Source: Pacificoceanicola onchidii (GTDB lineage Bacteria > Pseudomonadota > Alphaproteobacteria > Rhodobacterales > Rhodobacteraceae). Taken from it: a DNA stretch of 64,000 nt. The stretch covers positions 124,001 to 188,000 of the forward strand of contig NZ_SRXY01000007.1 in assembly GCF_004804335.1 (NCBI RefSeq), given 5' to 3'. The position numbers and the translations under genes are program-made. The notes beneath the pieces were generated by a model. The model saw only the letters and a list, made by a program, of their open reading frames with translations, was not told the origin of the DNA and ran no database searches. Positions 24,464 to 34,093 of this stretch are shown here, piece after piece. Numbering within the stretch: position 1 is the stretch's first letter; each line of letters starts with the position of its first letter.

Positions 24464-25648
24464 ATGGCTGTAGAAACACAAGCAATCAAACGCCCCATCA
24501 ATTTCGCCGCGCCGACGGTTGGCGGTTTCGGAGCTTTCTTCGGAACCTTTGTCGGGGCCTCCAACGGCTCTTCGATCTTGGGCATCCTTGCGGGCTTCGT
24601 CATCATGGCGGCCATCGCCTATGTCCTGCTCGAAGTGCTGGATACGGGAATGGAAAAATCTGCACGTTGGGGGCTTGTCGCGCTCATGGTCGTGGCGGGC
24701 TTCCTTCTAGGGGGGATCCCCGGCGCCGTGGTCGGCGGCCTGTTGGGCTGGTTCTTTGGCTGGCTGATCTACTGGGTCGGCATGGGGCGCTACCGCGTGC
24801 CACTGCCGCCGTACCTGACCGGCGGGCAAGTGCTCTGGCACTACACCTTCCGTGTGATGTGTGGGGCGATCTTCTTTTTCCTCGTCTCGCCGCTGGTTCC
24901 GGTGATCTGGCTGAGCTTCAACGCGCAGGACTTCTTTACAATCACCCCGGAAATGCTGCGCTTTGACCCTGAAGGGTACAGCTTCAAGCACTACCGTGAC
25001 TTCTTTACGTCGTCTGAGTGGCAGCAGGCGCTGCGCAACTCGCTGATCATTGCACCTCTGGCCACCTTCCTCTCGGTCAGCTTCGGTACGCTGGCGGCGA
25101 TTGGCCTGAGCTCCGAGCACGTGCCGTTCCGACGCGCGATCATGGCGATCCTGATTTCGCCGATGATCGTGCCGCTCATCATTTCGGCGGCTGGCATGTA
25201 CTTCTTCTACAGCCGCATGGGGCTGCAGGGGACACTCTTCGGCGTAGTGCTGGCGCACGCGGCGCTCGGGATTCCCTTCGTGATAATCACGGTTACGGCG
25301 ACCCTGGTCAGCTTTGACCGCTCCTTGACCCGCGCGGCGGCGAACATGGGGGCCGATCCGGTGACAACCTTTTTCCGCGTGCAGATGCCGCTTATTCTGC
25401 CGGGCGTTATCTCCGGCGGGCTCTTCGCCTTTATCACCTCGTTTGACGAAGTGGTCGTGGTGATCTTTGTCGGCTCCGCGAAACAGCAGACCCTGCCATG
25501 GCAGATGTTTACGGGCCTGCGCGAACAGATCAGCCCGACGATCCTTGCGGTGGCGACGATCCTCGTCTGTATCTCCATCGCGCTTCTGACGACGCTCGAA
25601 CTTCTGCGTCGCCGGTCGGAACGCCTGCGCGGTATGAGCCCTGGTTAA
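24464..25648 (+). CDS. potC: Polyamine-type ABC transporter permease with extra N-terminal helices
   Basis: A 394-residue second permease. The C-terminal about 260 residues are a standard PotC core, with the EAA loop AAANMGADPVTTFFRVQMPLI. The N-terminal about 120 residues carry three or four additional glycine-rich membrane segments (GGFGAFFGTFVGASNG, GGIPGAVVGGLLGWFFGW) that ordinary PotC lacks. GGGGGG lies near the ATG, 3 bp after the previous stop. An imperfect 68-bp inverted repeat starts at its stop codon. Confidence 0.87.
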   Translation: MAVETQAIKRPINFAAPTVGGFGAFFGTFVGASNGSSILGILAGFVIMAAIAYVLLEVLDTGMEKSARWGLVALMVVAGFLLGGIPGAVVGGLLGWFFGWLIYWVGMGRYRVPLPPYLTGGQVLWHYTFRVMCGAIFFFLVSPLVPVIWLSFNAQDFFTITPEMLRFDPEGYSFKHYRDFFTSSEWQQALRNSLIIAPLATFLSVSFGTLAAIGLSSEHVPFRRAIMAILISPMIVPLIISAAGMYFFYSRMGLQGTLFGVVLAHAALGIPFVIITVTATLVSFDRSLTRAAANMGADPVTTFFRVQMPLILPGVISGGLFAFITSFDEVVVVIFVGSAKQQTLPWQMFTGLREQISPTILAVATILVCISIALLTTLELLRRRSERLRGMSPG

Positions 25649-25712
25649 AGAAATGCCTAAAATGCCTCGCGAATTGCAACTATTCGGCAGGTAGGTTTAG
25701 GCGTTTCTTAAA
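25645..25712. repeat. Long imperfect inverted repeat after the polyamine operon
   Basis: 25645-25661 and 25696-25712 are inverted copies matching 15 of 17 positions, and the DNA between them can extend the stem. The left arm includes the TAA stop of the second permease. It may be the operon terminator without a T-run, or a control site for the PAS gene 45 bp away. Confidence 0.5.
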
Positions 25713-25756
25713 GAGCATGAGCGAGGTTTCCCGGGAACAGTTTTCCGGGGAGTCTC

Positions 25757-27010
25757 ATGACCGAACTCAATCCAGATTTTGCGGCTGAGGCTGCGCGAAC
25801 AACCAAGCAGGGAGAGGTCTCCTTCTCGGTGAGCGAGGCCTTTTATTCCCGCACGGACAAACGCGGTGTGATAGTCGCGGGCAACACTGTGTTTCAGCGC
25901 TTGTCCGGTTATGATTGGGAAGAAATTCTTGGCGCGCCACACAAGATAATTCGGCATCCCGACATGCCCAAAGGGGTGTTCCACCTTCTGTGGGAGCGCC
26001 TGCAAAACGACAAGGTCACAGGCTGTTACGTCAAGAACAGGGCCAAGGACGGGCGTTATTACTGGGTGTTTGCGCTCGTCTCACCCACAGACAGTGGTTA
26101 TCTTTCGTCGAGGATCAAACCAACTTGCGATCGTCTTCCATTGGTAGAGGAGCTCTATGCTGACCTGCTGAAGCGGGAAAAAGAGGATGGTCTCAAACCT
26201 GCAGAAAGCGCAGCGCTGCTCGAGGACATGCTTCGGGATCATGGATATGCCAATTACAATGCATTCCAGTCGAGCGCCTTGGCCGATGAGTTCCGCTCGC
26301 GCCACGCGCAACTGAACATTCCCCTCGATACCGTTCAGTTGAAATACCTGGAAATGTCCAAGGCGATCAGCGAAGTTGCTGCAGAAACCACCGGCATGAC
26401 AGAAGCATTCCAGGCGATCCGCACAGTTCCAATGAACATGAGCATCATTGCGTCCCGGCTGGAGAACGCCGGGGGGCCGATCAGCGCGATTTCCGTAAAC
26501 TACAGTCAGATGCTTGAAGAGATGTCGAGTTGGGTGAACACCTTTGTCGACGGCGACAAATGCGTGTTTTCGCGCATGCGAGCGGCCATTTTGGAAGGTC
26601 AGTTCCTGAGTTTCGCACGCGCTTTGAAATCTGACATGCGTGTGTTTTTCGAGCAGGAAGATCCCGCTTGCTCTGATGATGTCGATCTGGACGAAGAGAT
26701 CTCGCGGCTTGAAAAGCGGGAAGCTGTTCTTTTGGAAAAGACGCTTGCCTCTTTGCAGAACGTCGAAGTTGAAGCCCGCCGGTTCGCGCGAAGCGTGCTT
26801 GACATGAAGCGTTATGTGACCGGCCTGAGTTCGACACGGATGATGTGCAAAATTGAAAGCGCTTCGCTGGCGCAATCCGGAACGGAACTGGCGGGGATTG
26901 TCGATCAACTCGACGCCGGGCAAAACGAGATCGAAATGCGCCTTGCGCGCGTCGTCGAGTTGAATGCAGTAATTCAAGGCAGCACTTCTATGCTGCGCTC
27001 ACTCTTCTGA
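25757..27010 (+). CDS. Aer-like PAS domain protein without MCP signalling domain
   Basis: A 417-residue soluble protein. Residues about 25-125 form a PAS domain very close to that of the aerotaxis receptor Aer (GAPHKIIRHPDMPKGVF, VKNRAKDGRYYWVFA), which in Aer binds FAD and senses redox state. The rest (about 150-417) is helical and coiled-coil-like, but has no membrane helices and lacks the methyl-accepting hairpin tip that couples to CheA and CheW. So the input resembles Aer while the output is unknown. GGGGAG is 6 bases before the ATG. It is a single gene, flanked by an inverted repeat and a terminator. Confidence 0.8.
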   Translation: MTELNPDFAAEAARTTKQGEVSFSVSEAFYSRTDKRGVIVAGNTVFQRLSGYDWEEILGAPHKIIRHPDMPKGVFHLLWERLQNDKVTGCYVKNRAKDGRYYWVFALVSPTDSGYLSSRIKPTCDRLPLVEELYADLLKREKEDGLKPAESAALLEDMLRDHGYANYNAFQSSALADEFRSRHAQLNIPLDTVQLKYLEMSKAISEVAAETTGMTEAFQAIRTVPMNMSIIASRLENAGGPISAISVNYSQMLEEMSSWVNTFVDGDKCVFSRMRAAILEGQFLSFARALKSDMRVFFEQEDPACSDDVDLDEEISRLEKREAVLLEKTLASLQNVEVEARRFARSVLDMKRYVTGLSSTRMMCKIESASLAQSGTELAGIVDQLDAGQNEIEMRLARVVELNAVIQGSTSMLRSLF

Positions 27011-27103
27011 AGTCAACCGGGGCCAGATCCGAGTGCAACTCACCACGGTGATGCTGTCTTTCAATCTGCGCTTAGGGTTTTGACTGACGGCTCGTAGAAC
27101 GAG

Positions 27104-27130
27104 AAAGGCACCGGAAATCCGGTGCCTTTT
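27104..27130. terminator. Terminator between the PAS gene and ilvE
   Basis: AAAGGCACCGG (27104-27114) pairs with CCGGTGCCTTT (27119-27129), followed by T and GATTT. The genes converge here, and the stem can serve both directions. Confidence 0.85.
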
Positions 27131-27150
27131 GATTTGGCCCAATGCGAGGC

Positions 27151-28023
27151 TTAGCTGCGTACGAGCACTTCGTAGGCTTCGGCGATCTCGCGAGTCAGCG
27201 CGCCGACCTCGAAGGTATAGTCGCCAATTTGCCCGACCGGTGTAACCTCGGCGGCAGTACCGGTGAGCCAGCATTGCTCGAAACCATCCAGTTCTTCGGG
27301 CATGATGTGCCGTTCGTGGACGGTCACGCCACGGTCCGCCAACATGCCGATCACGGTTTGCCGGGTCAGCCCGTTCAGGAAGCAATCGGGTTTCGGCGTG
27401 TGCACTTCGCCGTCCTTGACGAAGAAGATATTCGCCCCGGTCGCTTCGGCCACATAACCGCGATAGTCCATGAACAGTGCGTCGGAACAGCCCTTGGCTT
27501 CGGCCTCATGTTTCGAGGTCGTACAGATCATGTAGAGCCCGGCGGCCTTGGCATGGACCGGGATTGTCTCCGGCGAGGGGCGCTTCCACTTCGCGATGTC
27601 GAGCTTTGCGCCCTTCATCTTGGCATCCCCGTAGTAGCTGCCCCATTCCCAGGCCGCGATGGCGAGGCGGACCGGGTTGCGCGCAGACGCGACACCCATG
27701 TCTTCACCCGCTCCGCGCCATGCAACCGCGCGCACATAAGCGTCGGTCAGGCCGTTGGCTTCGAGTACGGCGGCCTTGGCGGCTTCGATCTCGTCCACGG
27801 TGTAAGGGATTTTGAAATCCAGCTCGCCAGCGGAGAAGTGCAGGCGTTCGGAATGCTCCCGCGACAAGAAGATCTTGCCATTGTATGCGCGCTCGCCCTC
27901 GAAGACGGAACTGCCGTAGTGCAGGCCATGCGTCAGGACGTGGACCTGCGCATCACGCCATTCTACCAGTTGGCCGTCCAGCCAAATCTTGCCATCGCGA
28001 TCATCATATGCGCCAGTAGCCAT
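27151..28023 (-). CDS. ilvE: Branched-chain amino acid aminotransferase
   Basis: A 290-residue class IV aminotransferase that interconverts leucine, isoleucine and valine with their keto acids. Family motifs are LHYGSSVFEGERAY, HAKAAGLYM with the PLP lysine, YVAEATGANIFFV and LNGLTRQTVI. Two ATGs are possible; 28023 is chosen because AGGAGG then has a 6-base spacing, whereas it directly abuts the ATG at 28029. The gene is divergent from petP, with a 40-bp dyad centred 51 bp upstream, likely overlapping its promoter. Confidence 0.93.
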   Translation of the reverse strand: MATGAYDDRDGKIWLDGQLVEWRDAQVHVLTHGLHYGSSVFEGERAYNGKIFLSREHSERLHFSAGELDFKIPYTVDEIEAAKAAVLEANGLTDAYVRAVAWRGAGEDMGVASARNPVRLAIAAWEWGSYYGDAKMKGAKLDIAKWKRPSPETIPVHAKAAGLYMICTTSKHEAEAKGCSDALFMDYRGYVAEATGANIFFVKDGEVHTPKPDCFLNGLTRQTVIGMLADRGVTVHERHIMPEELDGFEQCWLTGTAAEVTPVGQIGDYTFEVGALTREIAEAYEVLVRS

Positions 28024-28054
28024 AACCATCCTCCTGTTTGCGCTTTTTCAAATG

Positions 28055-28094
28055 TTGCGCTAATTGTGTCCGTTTCGGACATAAAATTGCGCAA
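28055..28094. promoter_or_regulatory. 40-bp dyad operator between ilvE and petP
   Basis: An inner palindrome TGTCCGTTTCGGACA (28067-28081) is nested in an outer one, TTGCGC (28055-28060) with GCGCAA (28089-28094); their centres coincide within half a base. The divergent petP encodes a MarR-type repressor, the natural candidate to bind it. Confidence 0.6.
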
Positions 28095-28182
28095 AAACTG
28101 AGATTCGCTAACAGTTCCGACTTGGAATGTCAACAAGGCTGACTTAAAGTCTCCTGCAACAGGTGAATTGGGGTGATTGTTC

Positions 28183-28695
28183 ATGGCAGACACTCAGGGA
28201 AATCAAACCGTTGGTCAGGAGACTTTGCTCTACCTGACGGACGAGCAATTGCGGCAAGGCATCGAGGCAATGTTCTTTGCGTATCGGGGCTTTACGGCTG
28301 ATCCGGATCGCATCCTTGCAACGCTGAGTTATGGGCGGGCGCATCATCGCGCACTGCATTTCATTCATGGCGCTCCGGGAACGACGGTCAATAACTTGCT
28401 TTCGATCCTTGGCGTTACGAAACAATCGCTCAACCGGGTGTTAAGAACATTGATCGAAGACGGTCTGGTCGAGTCGCGTGTCGGACGGCAAGATAAGCGG
28501 GAGCGCCATCTCTTCCTGACCGAAGATGGCGTGGCGTTGGATGCGCGGCTGTCGGATGCTCAGCGGGCGCGTATGCGCGCGGCCTACAAACAGGCCGGGC
28601 CAGAGGCCGTGGCCGGGTTCAAAACGGTCCTGGAGGCCATGATGGACCCGGAGATGCGGCGACAGTATCAAAGGCTCAGGGAGGGCCGCGGATGA
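28183..28695 (+). CDS. petP: MarR-family transcriptional regulator, PetP-like
   Basis: A 170-residue winged-helix regulator. The DNA-binding part is TTVNNLLSILGVTKQSLNRVLRTLIEDGLVESRVGRQDKRE (helix-turn-helix about 68-90, wing about 98-110), with dimerisation helices at both ends. It overlaps the following response regulator by 4 bp (ATGA). The order MarR-type gene then OmpR-type gene matches the petP-petR operon of Rhodobacter capsulatus, where petR is needed for growth and cytochrome bc1-related expression. ATG 28183 is preferred over a TTG two codons upstream. Confidence 0.85.
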   Translation: MADTQGNQTVGQETLLYLTDEQLRQGIEAMFFAYRGFTADPDRILATLSYGRAHHRALHFIHGAPGTTVNNLLSILGVTKQSLNRVLRTLIEDGLVESRVGRQDKRERHLFLTEDGVALDARLSDAQRARMRAAYKQAGPEAVAGFKTVLEAMMDPEMRRQYQRLREGRG

Positions 28696-29393
28696 GTGAA
28701 CCGGACGCGCATTTGCTGATCGTCGATGACGACGAGCGTATTCGTGGATTGTTGCAGAAGTTCCTGATCCGGAACGGTTTCATGGTCAGTGCCGCACGGG
28801 ATGCTGCGCATGCCCGGCGACTGCTTGCGGGACTTGAGTTCGACATGGTCGTGCTTGATGTCATGATGCCCGGCGAGGATGGCGTGAGCCTGACCAGAAG
28901 CATTCGCGAAACCATGGCCACGCCGATCCTGCTCTTGACGGCAAAAGCGGAAACCGAGGACCGGATTGCCGGGCTTGAAGCCGGGGCGGACGATTACCTG
29001 TCCAAACCATTTGAGCCGAAAGAACTGCTGCTCAGGATCAACGCGATCCTGCGCCGGATGCCGGAAACGCCTGCAGAGGAGGCCGCACCCAAGCTGCTGA
29101 CTTTGGGAGAGTTTCGTTATGATATCGAACGCGGCGAGATGTGGCGGGGCGAAGAACTGGTGCGTCTGACCGCAACGGAAAGCCAACTCATGCGGATCTT
29201 TTCCAAGATGCCGGGCGAGGCAATCAGCCGGGCGAAACTGGTCGAGGACCTTGGCAGGGACAAGGGACAGGCGCAGGAGCGCGCGGTCGACGTGCAGATC
29301 ACCCGTCTGCGGCGCAAGCTGGAGAGCGACCCGAAACAACCGCGCTATTTGCAGACGGTTCGGGGCGCGGGCTATATGTTGGCTCCTGACTGA
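28692..29393 (+). CDS. petR: OmpR-family response regulator, PetR-like
   Basis: A 233-residue response regulator. The receiver has VDDDERIR, phosphoacceptor Asp56 in VVLDVMMPG, LLTAKAE and the switch Lys in LSKPFEPKELLLRI. The winged helix (about 135-233) ends VDVQITRLRRKLESDPKQPRYLQTVRGAGY. Coupled to petP by ATGA. No histidine kinase is nearby, as in the R. capsulatus petPR locus. Identification as PetR rests on gene order and family. Confidence 0.85.
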   Translation: MSEPDAHLLIVDDDERIRGLLQKFLIRNGFMVSAARDAAHARRLLAGLEFDMVVLDVMMPGEDGVSLTRSIRETMATPILLLTAKAETEDRIAGLEAGADDYLSKPFEPKELLLRINAILRRMPETPAEEAAPKLLTLGEFRYDIERGEMWRGEELVRLTATESQLMRIFSKMPGEAISRAKLVEDLGRDKGQAQERAVDVQITRLRRKLESDPKQPRYLQTVRGAGYMLAPD

Positions 29394-29451
29394 GGTCGGC
29401 CCGAAGGGGCCACATTCACAGATTGAACGATAAAAGCAGAGAGGGCGCGCC

Positions 29452-30375
29452 ATGGCGACGGCATTGATCACCCATTCCGATTGCCTGAAACACGTCACGC
29501 CGCAGGGGCATCCGGAGCGCGTGGCGCGGCTTGAACATGTCGGGCAGGCGTTGGAAGCGCTGGACTTGATTCGGGTCGACGCGCCGGACTGTACGGATGA
29601 AGATCTGCGGCTGTGCCATCCGCAGGCCTACATTGATCGAATCGGGGCTTCGGAGCCTGTTGGCGGCGCGGCGCAGATCGATTCCGATACCTGGATGTCT
29701 CCCGGCTCCATGATCGCGGCGAAACGCGCGGCAGGTGGGGCTTTGAAGGCTGTGGATATGGTGCTTGGAGGCGAAGTGGCCAACGCCTTTGTCGCCACAC
29801 GTCCGCCCGGCCACCATGCTGAGACAGAAACGCCGATGGGGTTTTGCTTCTTCGGCAATGCGGCTCTGGCTGCAAAACATGGGCTCGAGCGACATGGGCT
29901 GAGCCGCGTGGCGGTTTTGGATTTCGACGTGCACCATGGCAACGGCACACAGGATTTGCTCTGGAATGAGCCGCGCAGCCTGTTCATTGGATCGCACCAG
30001 ATGCCGCTTTGGCCTGGCAGCGGCGATGCCTCGGAGCGCGGCGCGCATGACAACGTGCTGAACCTGCCGCTGGCCCCCGAGACGGGCGGGGCGGAGATGC
30101 GTGCGGCCTGGACGCCAGCGCTAGGCCGTTTGCGCAGTTACGCGCCGGAGATGATTGTCGTATCGGCAGGTTTCGACGCGCATCAGGATGATCCTCTGGC
30201 GCAGCTCAACTGGAGCGTAGACGATTTCCGCTGGATCACCGGGGAAATCTGCACAATTGCTGCGGATGTCTGTGCGGGCCGTGTGGTATCCGTGCTCGAA
30301 GGCGGCTACGATCTCGGCGCGCTGGCAGCATCTGCCAAGGCGCATGTGGACGTGCTTTTGGAGGCTGGGAAATGA
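29452..30375 (+). CDS. Histone deacetylase-like amidohydrolase
   Basis: A 307-residue zinc amidohydrolase of the bacterial HDAC/AcuC/acetylpolyamine amidohydrolase superfamily. Catalytic motifs are complete: RPPGHHAE (paired histidines near 122), FDVHHGNGTQ (zinc Asp and His), SAGFDAHQDDPL (zinc Asp) and LEGGYD (Tyr). Substrates in bacteria are acetylated lysines, polyamines or related amides. It starts the run HDAC-xseB-ispA-dxs, overlapping xseB by 4 bp; this linkage to isoprenoid genes recurs in related bacteria as I recall, for no known reason. Confidence 0.9.
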   Translation: MATALITHSDCLKHVTPQGHPERVARLEHVGQALEALDLIRVDAPDCTDEDLRLCHPQAYIDRIGASEPVGGAAQIDSDTWMSPGSMIAAKRAAGGALKAVDMVLGGEVANAFVATRPPGHHAETETPMGFCFFGNAALAAKHGLERHGLSRVAVLDFDVHHGNGTQDLLWNEPRSLFIGSHQMPLWPGSGDASERGAHDNVLNLPLAPETGGAEMRAAWTPALGRLRSYAPEMIVVSAGFDAHQDDPLAQLNWSVDDFRWITGEICTIAADVCAGRVVSVLEGGYDLGALAASAKAHVDVLLEAGK

Positions 30376-30614
30376 GCGACAAGCCGGTAACGGAGATGAC
30401 CTTCGAAGAGGCCATGGCGGAACTTGAGCAGGTTGTCGGCCAGCTTGAGCGCGGTGACGTGGCGCTTGAGGATTCGATCAAGCTCTATGAGCGCGGCGCG
30501 GAACTGCGCAAACGCTGTGACGCAAAGCTGAAAGAGGCCGAAGAGAAAGTCGCTGCGATCACGCTGGATGCGGATGGCAACCCGGCAGGCACGAAAGCGG
30601 TTCAGGGCCTGTGA
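30372..30614 (+). CDS. xseB: Exodeoxyribonuclease VII small subunit
   Basis: An 80-residue helical protein with the family core TFEEAMAELEQVVGQLERGDVALEDSIKLYERGAELRKRC. It binds the large subunit XseA (not in the window) to degrade single-stranded DNA. Overlaps of 4 bp on both sides (ATGA with the HDAC gene, GTGA with ispA) show tight translational coupling. xseB-ispA-dxs is a widely conserved order. Confidence 0.95.
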   Translation: MSDKPVTEMTFEEAMAELEQVVGQLERGDVALEDSIKLYERGAELRKRCDAKLKEAEEKVAAITLDADGNPAGTKAVQGL

Positions 30615-31516
30615 GCGACACCCAGACCATGACGCGAGCGTTTCCGGACGTTCTGAAGGCGGACGCCGCCAGGATTGCGCAGCGGTCCAGCTTTCTGAAA
30701 GTGCCGAACCGCCCGCTGACCGATGCCATGCATTACGCTTTGGAAGGCGGAAAGATGCTGCGTGGGTTTCTGGTCCTGGAGAGCAGCCGACTGCATGACG
30801 TACCGGAAGCGGCGGCTTTGCAGGCGGCATTGGCTATTGAATGCCTGCATGGTTACAGCCTGATCCACGACGATCTGCCTTGCATGGACGATGACGACAT
30901 GCGCCGGGGCCGTCCCACGGTGCATCGCAAGTGGGATGAGGCGACGGCGGTTCTGGCGGGCGACGCGCTGCAGACCTTGGCATTCCGCCTGCTTACCAAA
31001 CCGGAGATCGCGGATCTCGAAGCGCCGGTCAAATACGCAGCTTCGCACCGTTTGACCGAAGGTCTGGCCAAGGCGTCGGGCGATGCGGGTATGGTTCTGG
31101 GACAGATGCTCGACATGGAAGCAGAGGCCGCAGACGCGCCTTTGTCCCTGCGGGAAATCGAGCGGCTGCAATCTTTGAAAACGGGCGCGCTTCTGCTCTG
31201 GTCCGCAACCGCAGGCCCGGTGATGGCTGGCGCGGAAACCGGTTCGCTGCACAAGTACGGACAGAAGCTGGGGCTGGCGTTCCAGATCTGGGACGACGTG
31301 CTCGATGTCGAAGGGGATGCCGCTGAGGTTGGCAAGGCCGTCGGCAAGGACGCCGGGCGGGGCAAGGCAACCTTTGTCAGCCATCTGGGCCTCGACGGGG
31401 CGAAACGCCGCGCCGGAGAGATCGTGACAGAGGCCTGCGATGCCTTATCTGTTTACGGAAGTAAGGCCGAATGCTTGCGACAGGCCGCCCGCTTCGTTAT
31501 TTCGCGCCGAAACTGA
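30611..31516 (+). CDS. ispA: Farnesyl/geranyl diphosphate synthase
   Basis: A 301-residue polyprenyl synthetase condensing isopentenyl diphosphate with allylic diphosphates. The first aspartate-rich motif is [14 protein letters not shown] (about residue 88) and the second [13 protein letters not shown] (about 228). The length and small side chains near the first motif fit a short-chain synthase. The start is GTG 30611, overlapping xseB; no better in-frame ATG exists before MTRAF at residue 7. dxs follows after 19 bp in the same operon. Confidence 0.93.
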   Translation: MSDTQTMTRAFPDVLKADAARIAQRSSFLKVPNRPLTDAMHYALEGGKMLRGFLVLESSRLHDVPEAAALQAALAIECLHGYSLIHDDLPCMDDDDMRRGRPTVHRKWDEATAVLAGDALQTLAFRLLTKPEIADLEAPVKYAASHRLTEGLAKASGDAGMVLGQMLDMEAEAADAPLSLREIERLQSLKTGALLLWSATAGPVMAGAETGSLHKYGQKLGLAFQIWDDVLDVEGDAAEVGKAVGKDAGRGKATFVSHLGLDGAKRRAGEIVTEACDALSVYGSKAECLRQAARFVISRRN

Positions 31517-31535
31517 CCGACCGGAAGGCCCTTTC

Positions 31536-33461
31536 ATGGCTGAGCACCCTGCCACCCCGCTGCTAGATCGCGTGACGCTGCCTTCGGATATGAAGCAATT
31601 CTCCGATGCGGAACTGGAACGGCTTGCGGCAGAAGTGCGAGCAGAGACGATCCATGCGGTGAGCCAGACCGGTGGGCACCTTGGGGCGGGGCTTGGCGTG
31701 GTGGAGCTCACCGTGGCGCTGCACGCGGTATTCGACACCCCTCGGGACAAAATCATCTGGGACGTCAGTCACCAGTGTTATCCGCACAAGATCCTGACCG
31801 GTCGCCGCGGTCGCATGCACACCCTGCGCCAGCAGGACGGGCTGTCAGGCTTCACCAAACGTTCCGAATCGCCTTTCGATCCTTTTGGCGCTGCGCATTC
31901 CAGCACGTCGATCAGTGCGGCGCTTGGCTTTGCCGTGGCCCGCGATCTGGGCGGCAACTGCGATACAGGGCACGGGGATGCCATTGCAGTGATCGGGGAT
32001 GGCTCGATCAGTGCGGGCATGGCCTACGAGGCGCTGAACAACGCCGGTCATCTGGGCAAGCGTCTGATTGTGATCCTCAACGACAACGAGATGAGCATTG
32101 CGCCGCCGACAGGGGCCATGTCGTCCTACCTCAGCCGCCTCTATGCCGAAGCGCCGTTCCAGGACCTGAAAGCGGCCGCCAAAGGGGCTGTGAGCTTCCT
32201 GCCGGAACCTTTCCGGGAAGGGGCCAAGCGGGCCAAGGACATGCTCAAAGGCATGGCCGTGGGCGGCACACTCTTTGAAGAACTTGGTTTCAGTTATGTC
32301 GGGCCGATTGACGGCCACGATATGGACCAGCTTTTGCCAGTGCTGCGCACGGTGCGGCAGCGGGCGACCGGGCCGATCCTGATCCATGCCCTGACCAAGA
32401 AGGGCAAAGGCTATCATCACGCGGAACACGCCGCCGACAAGGGACACGCCCGGGGCAAGTTCGATGTGGCCACCGGTCAGCAGAAGAAGGCTCCCTCGAA
32501 CGCGCCGTCCTACACCAAGGTCTTTGCCGACGCGCTGCTGCAACATGCCGCCGAGGACCCGCAGGTCTGCGCCGTCACGGCGGCTATGCCGGATGGGACA
32601 GGGCTGGATCTGTTTGCGGAACGCTACCCCAGCCGGTGCTTTGACGTGGGTATTGCCGAACAACACGGCGTGACCTTCTGTGCCGGGCTTGCGGCGGGCG
32701 GGATGAAACCTTTCTGCGCCATGTATTCGACCTTCCTGCAACGCGGCTACGATCAGGTGGTGCATGATGTGGCCATCCAGCGCCTGCCGGTGCGCTTTGC
32801 CATTGACCGTGCCGGGCTGGTTGGGGCCGATGGGGCGACTCATGCGGGCTCGTTTGATGTGGCCTATCTCGCGAACCTGCCCGGGATGGTGGTGATGGCT
32901 GCCGCGGATGAGGCGGAACTCAAGCACATGGTTGCCACCGCCGTTGCGCATGACGAAGGGCCGATTGCCTTCCGCTATCCGCGCGGCGAGGGTGAAGGCG
33001 TGACCATGCCGGAGCGCGGCGAGGTGCTGGAGATCGGCAAAGGACGCATGATCCAGGAGGGCAAGGGTGTGGCGATCCTGTCTTTTGGCACGCGTCTGGG
33101 TGAAGTGCAGAAAGCCAGCGAAGCGCTACGCGCGCGCGGTATCACACCCAGCATTGCCGATGCCCGCTTTGCCAAACCGCTGGACCGCGATTTGATCCTG
33201 AAACTGGCCGCGGATCATGACGCGCTGATCACCATCGAAGAAGGCGCCGTGGGCGGTTTCGGCAGCCATGTGGCGCAACTGTTGGCGGACGAGCGGGTCT
33301 TTGACCACGGGTTGAAGTTCCGCTCCATGGTCCTGCCCGATATCTTCATTGATCAGGCCAGTCCCGAAGCGATGTACGACGTAGCGGCGATGAACGCAGA
33401 GCACATCGAGGCGAAGGTGCTGGATGTTCTGGGCGTCGCGAGTCTCGACAAGCGCGCCTAA
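31536..33461 (+). CDS. dxs: 1-Deoxy-D-xylulose-5-phosphate synthase
   Basis: A 641-residue thiamine-diphosphate enzyme, first step of the non-mevalonate isoprenoid pathway, joining pyruvate and glyceraldehyde 3-phosphate. Visible: [13 protein letters not shown], the ThDP motif [18 protein letters not shown] (about 150), transketolase-like central domain with [10 protein letters not shown] and [17 protein letters not shown], and the C-terminal domain with [18 protein letters not shown] precedes ATG 31536; an earlier in-frame start overlaps ispA. The gene meets exoD tail to tail with stops overlapping by 4 bp. Confidence 0.97.
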   Translation: MAEHPATPLLDRVTLPSDMKQFSDAELERLAAEVRAETIHAVSQTGGHLGAGLGVVELTVALHAVFDTPRDKIIWDVSHQCYPHKILTGRRGRMHTLRQQDGLSGFTKRSESPFDPFGAAHSSTSISAALGFAVARDLGGNCDTGHGDAIAVIGDGSISAGMAYEALNNAGHLGKRLIVILNDNEMSIAPPTGAMSSYLSRLYAEAPFQDLKAAAKGAVSFLPEPFREGAKRAKDMLKGMAVGGTLFEELGFSYVGPIDGHDMDQLLPVLRTVRQRATGPILIHALTKKGKGYHHAEHAADKGHARGKFDVATGQQKKAPSNAPSYTKVFADALLQHAAEDPQVCAVTAAMPDGTGLDLFAERYPSRCFDVGIAEQHGVTFCAGLAAGGMKPFCAMYSTFLQRGYDQVVHDVAIQRLPVRFAIDRAGLVGADGATHAGSFDVAYLANLPGMVVMAAADEAELKHMVATAVAHDEGPIAFRYPRGEGEGVTMPERGEVLEIGKGRMIQEGKGVAILSFGTRLGEVQKASEALRARGITPSIADARFAKPLDRDLILKLAADHDALITIEEGAVGGFGSHVAQLLADERVFDHGLKFRSMVLPDIFIDQASPEAMYDVAAMNAEHIEAKVLDVLGVASLDKRA

Positions 33462-34093
33462 AGCACCCCAGCCCACAGGCAAACCACGATGCTGTAGAGC
33501 ACGATGCTCTGAACATATCCGGCAAGGATATAAATCCCGTCACGTGTCATCAGGCCGAACATGATCATCGACACCGCCCCGGCGCTGAATGAGGTCACAA
33601 ACGGCACGATCTCCAGCAGCGGCCAGGACAGGGCCAGCACGAAGGTCACGAGATAGGCGATCCAGCGCAAAGGGCGGCTGCTGAGGATTCGGAGCCTTCC
33701 CTGGCTGTAGCGATCCATCCAGCCTGCGGGTTTGCGCAGCCAGTTCAGGCCTCTTTGCAGTTTGGCGGCGCCGATCTGGCGTCTTGTCAGAAATCCGGGC
33801 AACCAAAGGTGCGCGCGTCCAAGCAGCGCTTGCAAGGCCAGCACGGCGACCAGCAAACCGGCAAGGCTTGGCACCGTGGGTATGCCCGACAGGGGCGAGA
33901 CCAAAAGCACCGAAGGCGCTAGGATGATGGCCGGAAACGAGCGCGTTCCGATCCGGCGCAACATGTCTTCGACAGAAACGCGGTCTTCGTCGCCTTGCGG
34001 GGCAACGCGATCGAGAACATCGCACAGGCTGCTTGGCCCTTCGTCCATATCGCCAGTGGCGGCGGCGAGGGAGAGCGTCTCTGCCTTATTCAT
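33458..34093 (-). CDS. exoD: ExoD-type exopolysaccharide synthesis protein
   Basis: A 211-residue inner-membrane protein of the ExoD family, linked in rhizobia to exopolysaccharide synthesis and alkali tolerance. Marks are a polar N-terminus with [39 protein letters not shown], then about four membrane segments. It overlaps the upstream epimerase gene by 8 bp, so both are one minus-strand transcript. Its stop overlaps that of dxs. Confidence 0.85.
   Translation of the reverse strand: MNKAETLSLAAATGDMDEGPSSLCDVLDRVAPQGDEDRVSVEDMLRRIGTRSFPAIILAPSVLLVSPLSGIPTVPSLAGLLVAVLALQALLGRAHLWLPGFLTRRQIGAAKLQRGLNWLRKPAGWMDRYSQGRLRILSSRPLRWIAYLVTFVLALSWPLLEIVPFVTSFSAGAVSMIMFGLMTRDGIYILAGYVQSIVLYSIVVCLWAGVL

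Noticed and set aside
21644-24481. Open frame of 945 codons antisense to the polyamine operon
   Set aside because: It spans parts of three real genes and their spacers; the translation is an artefact of codon composition.
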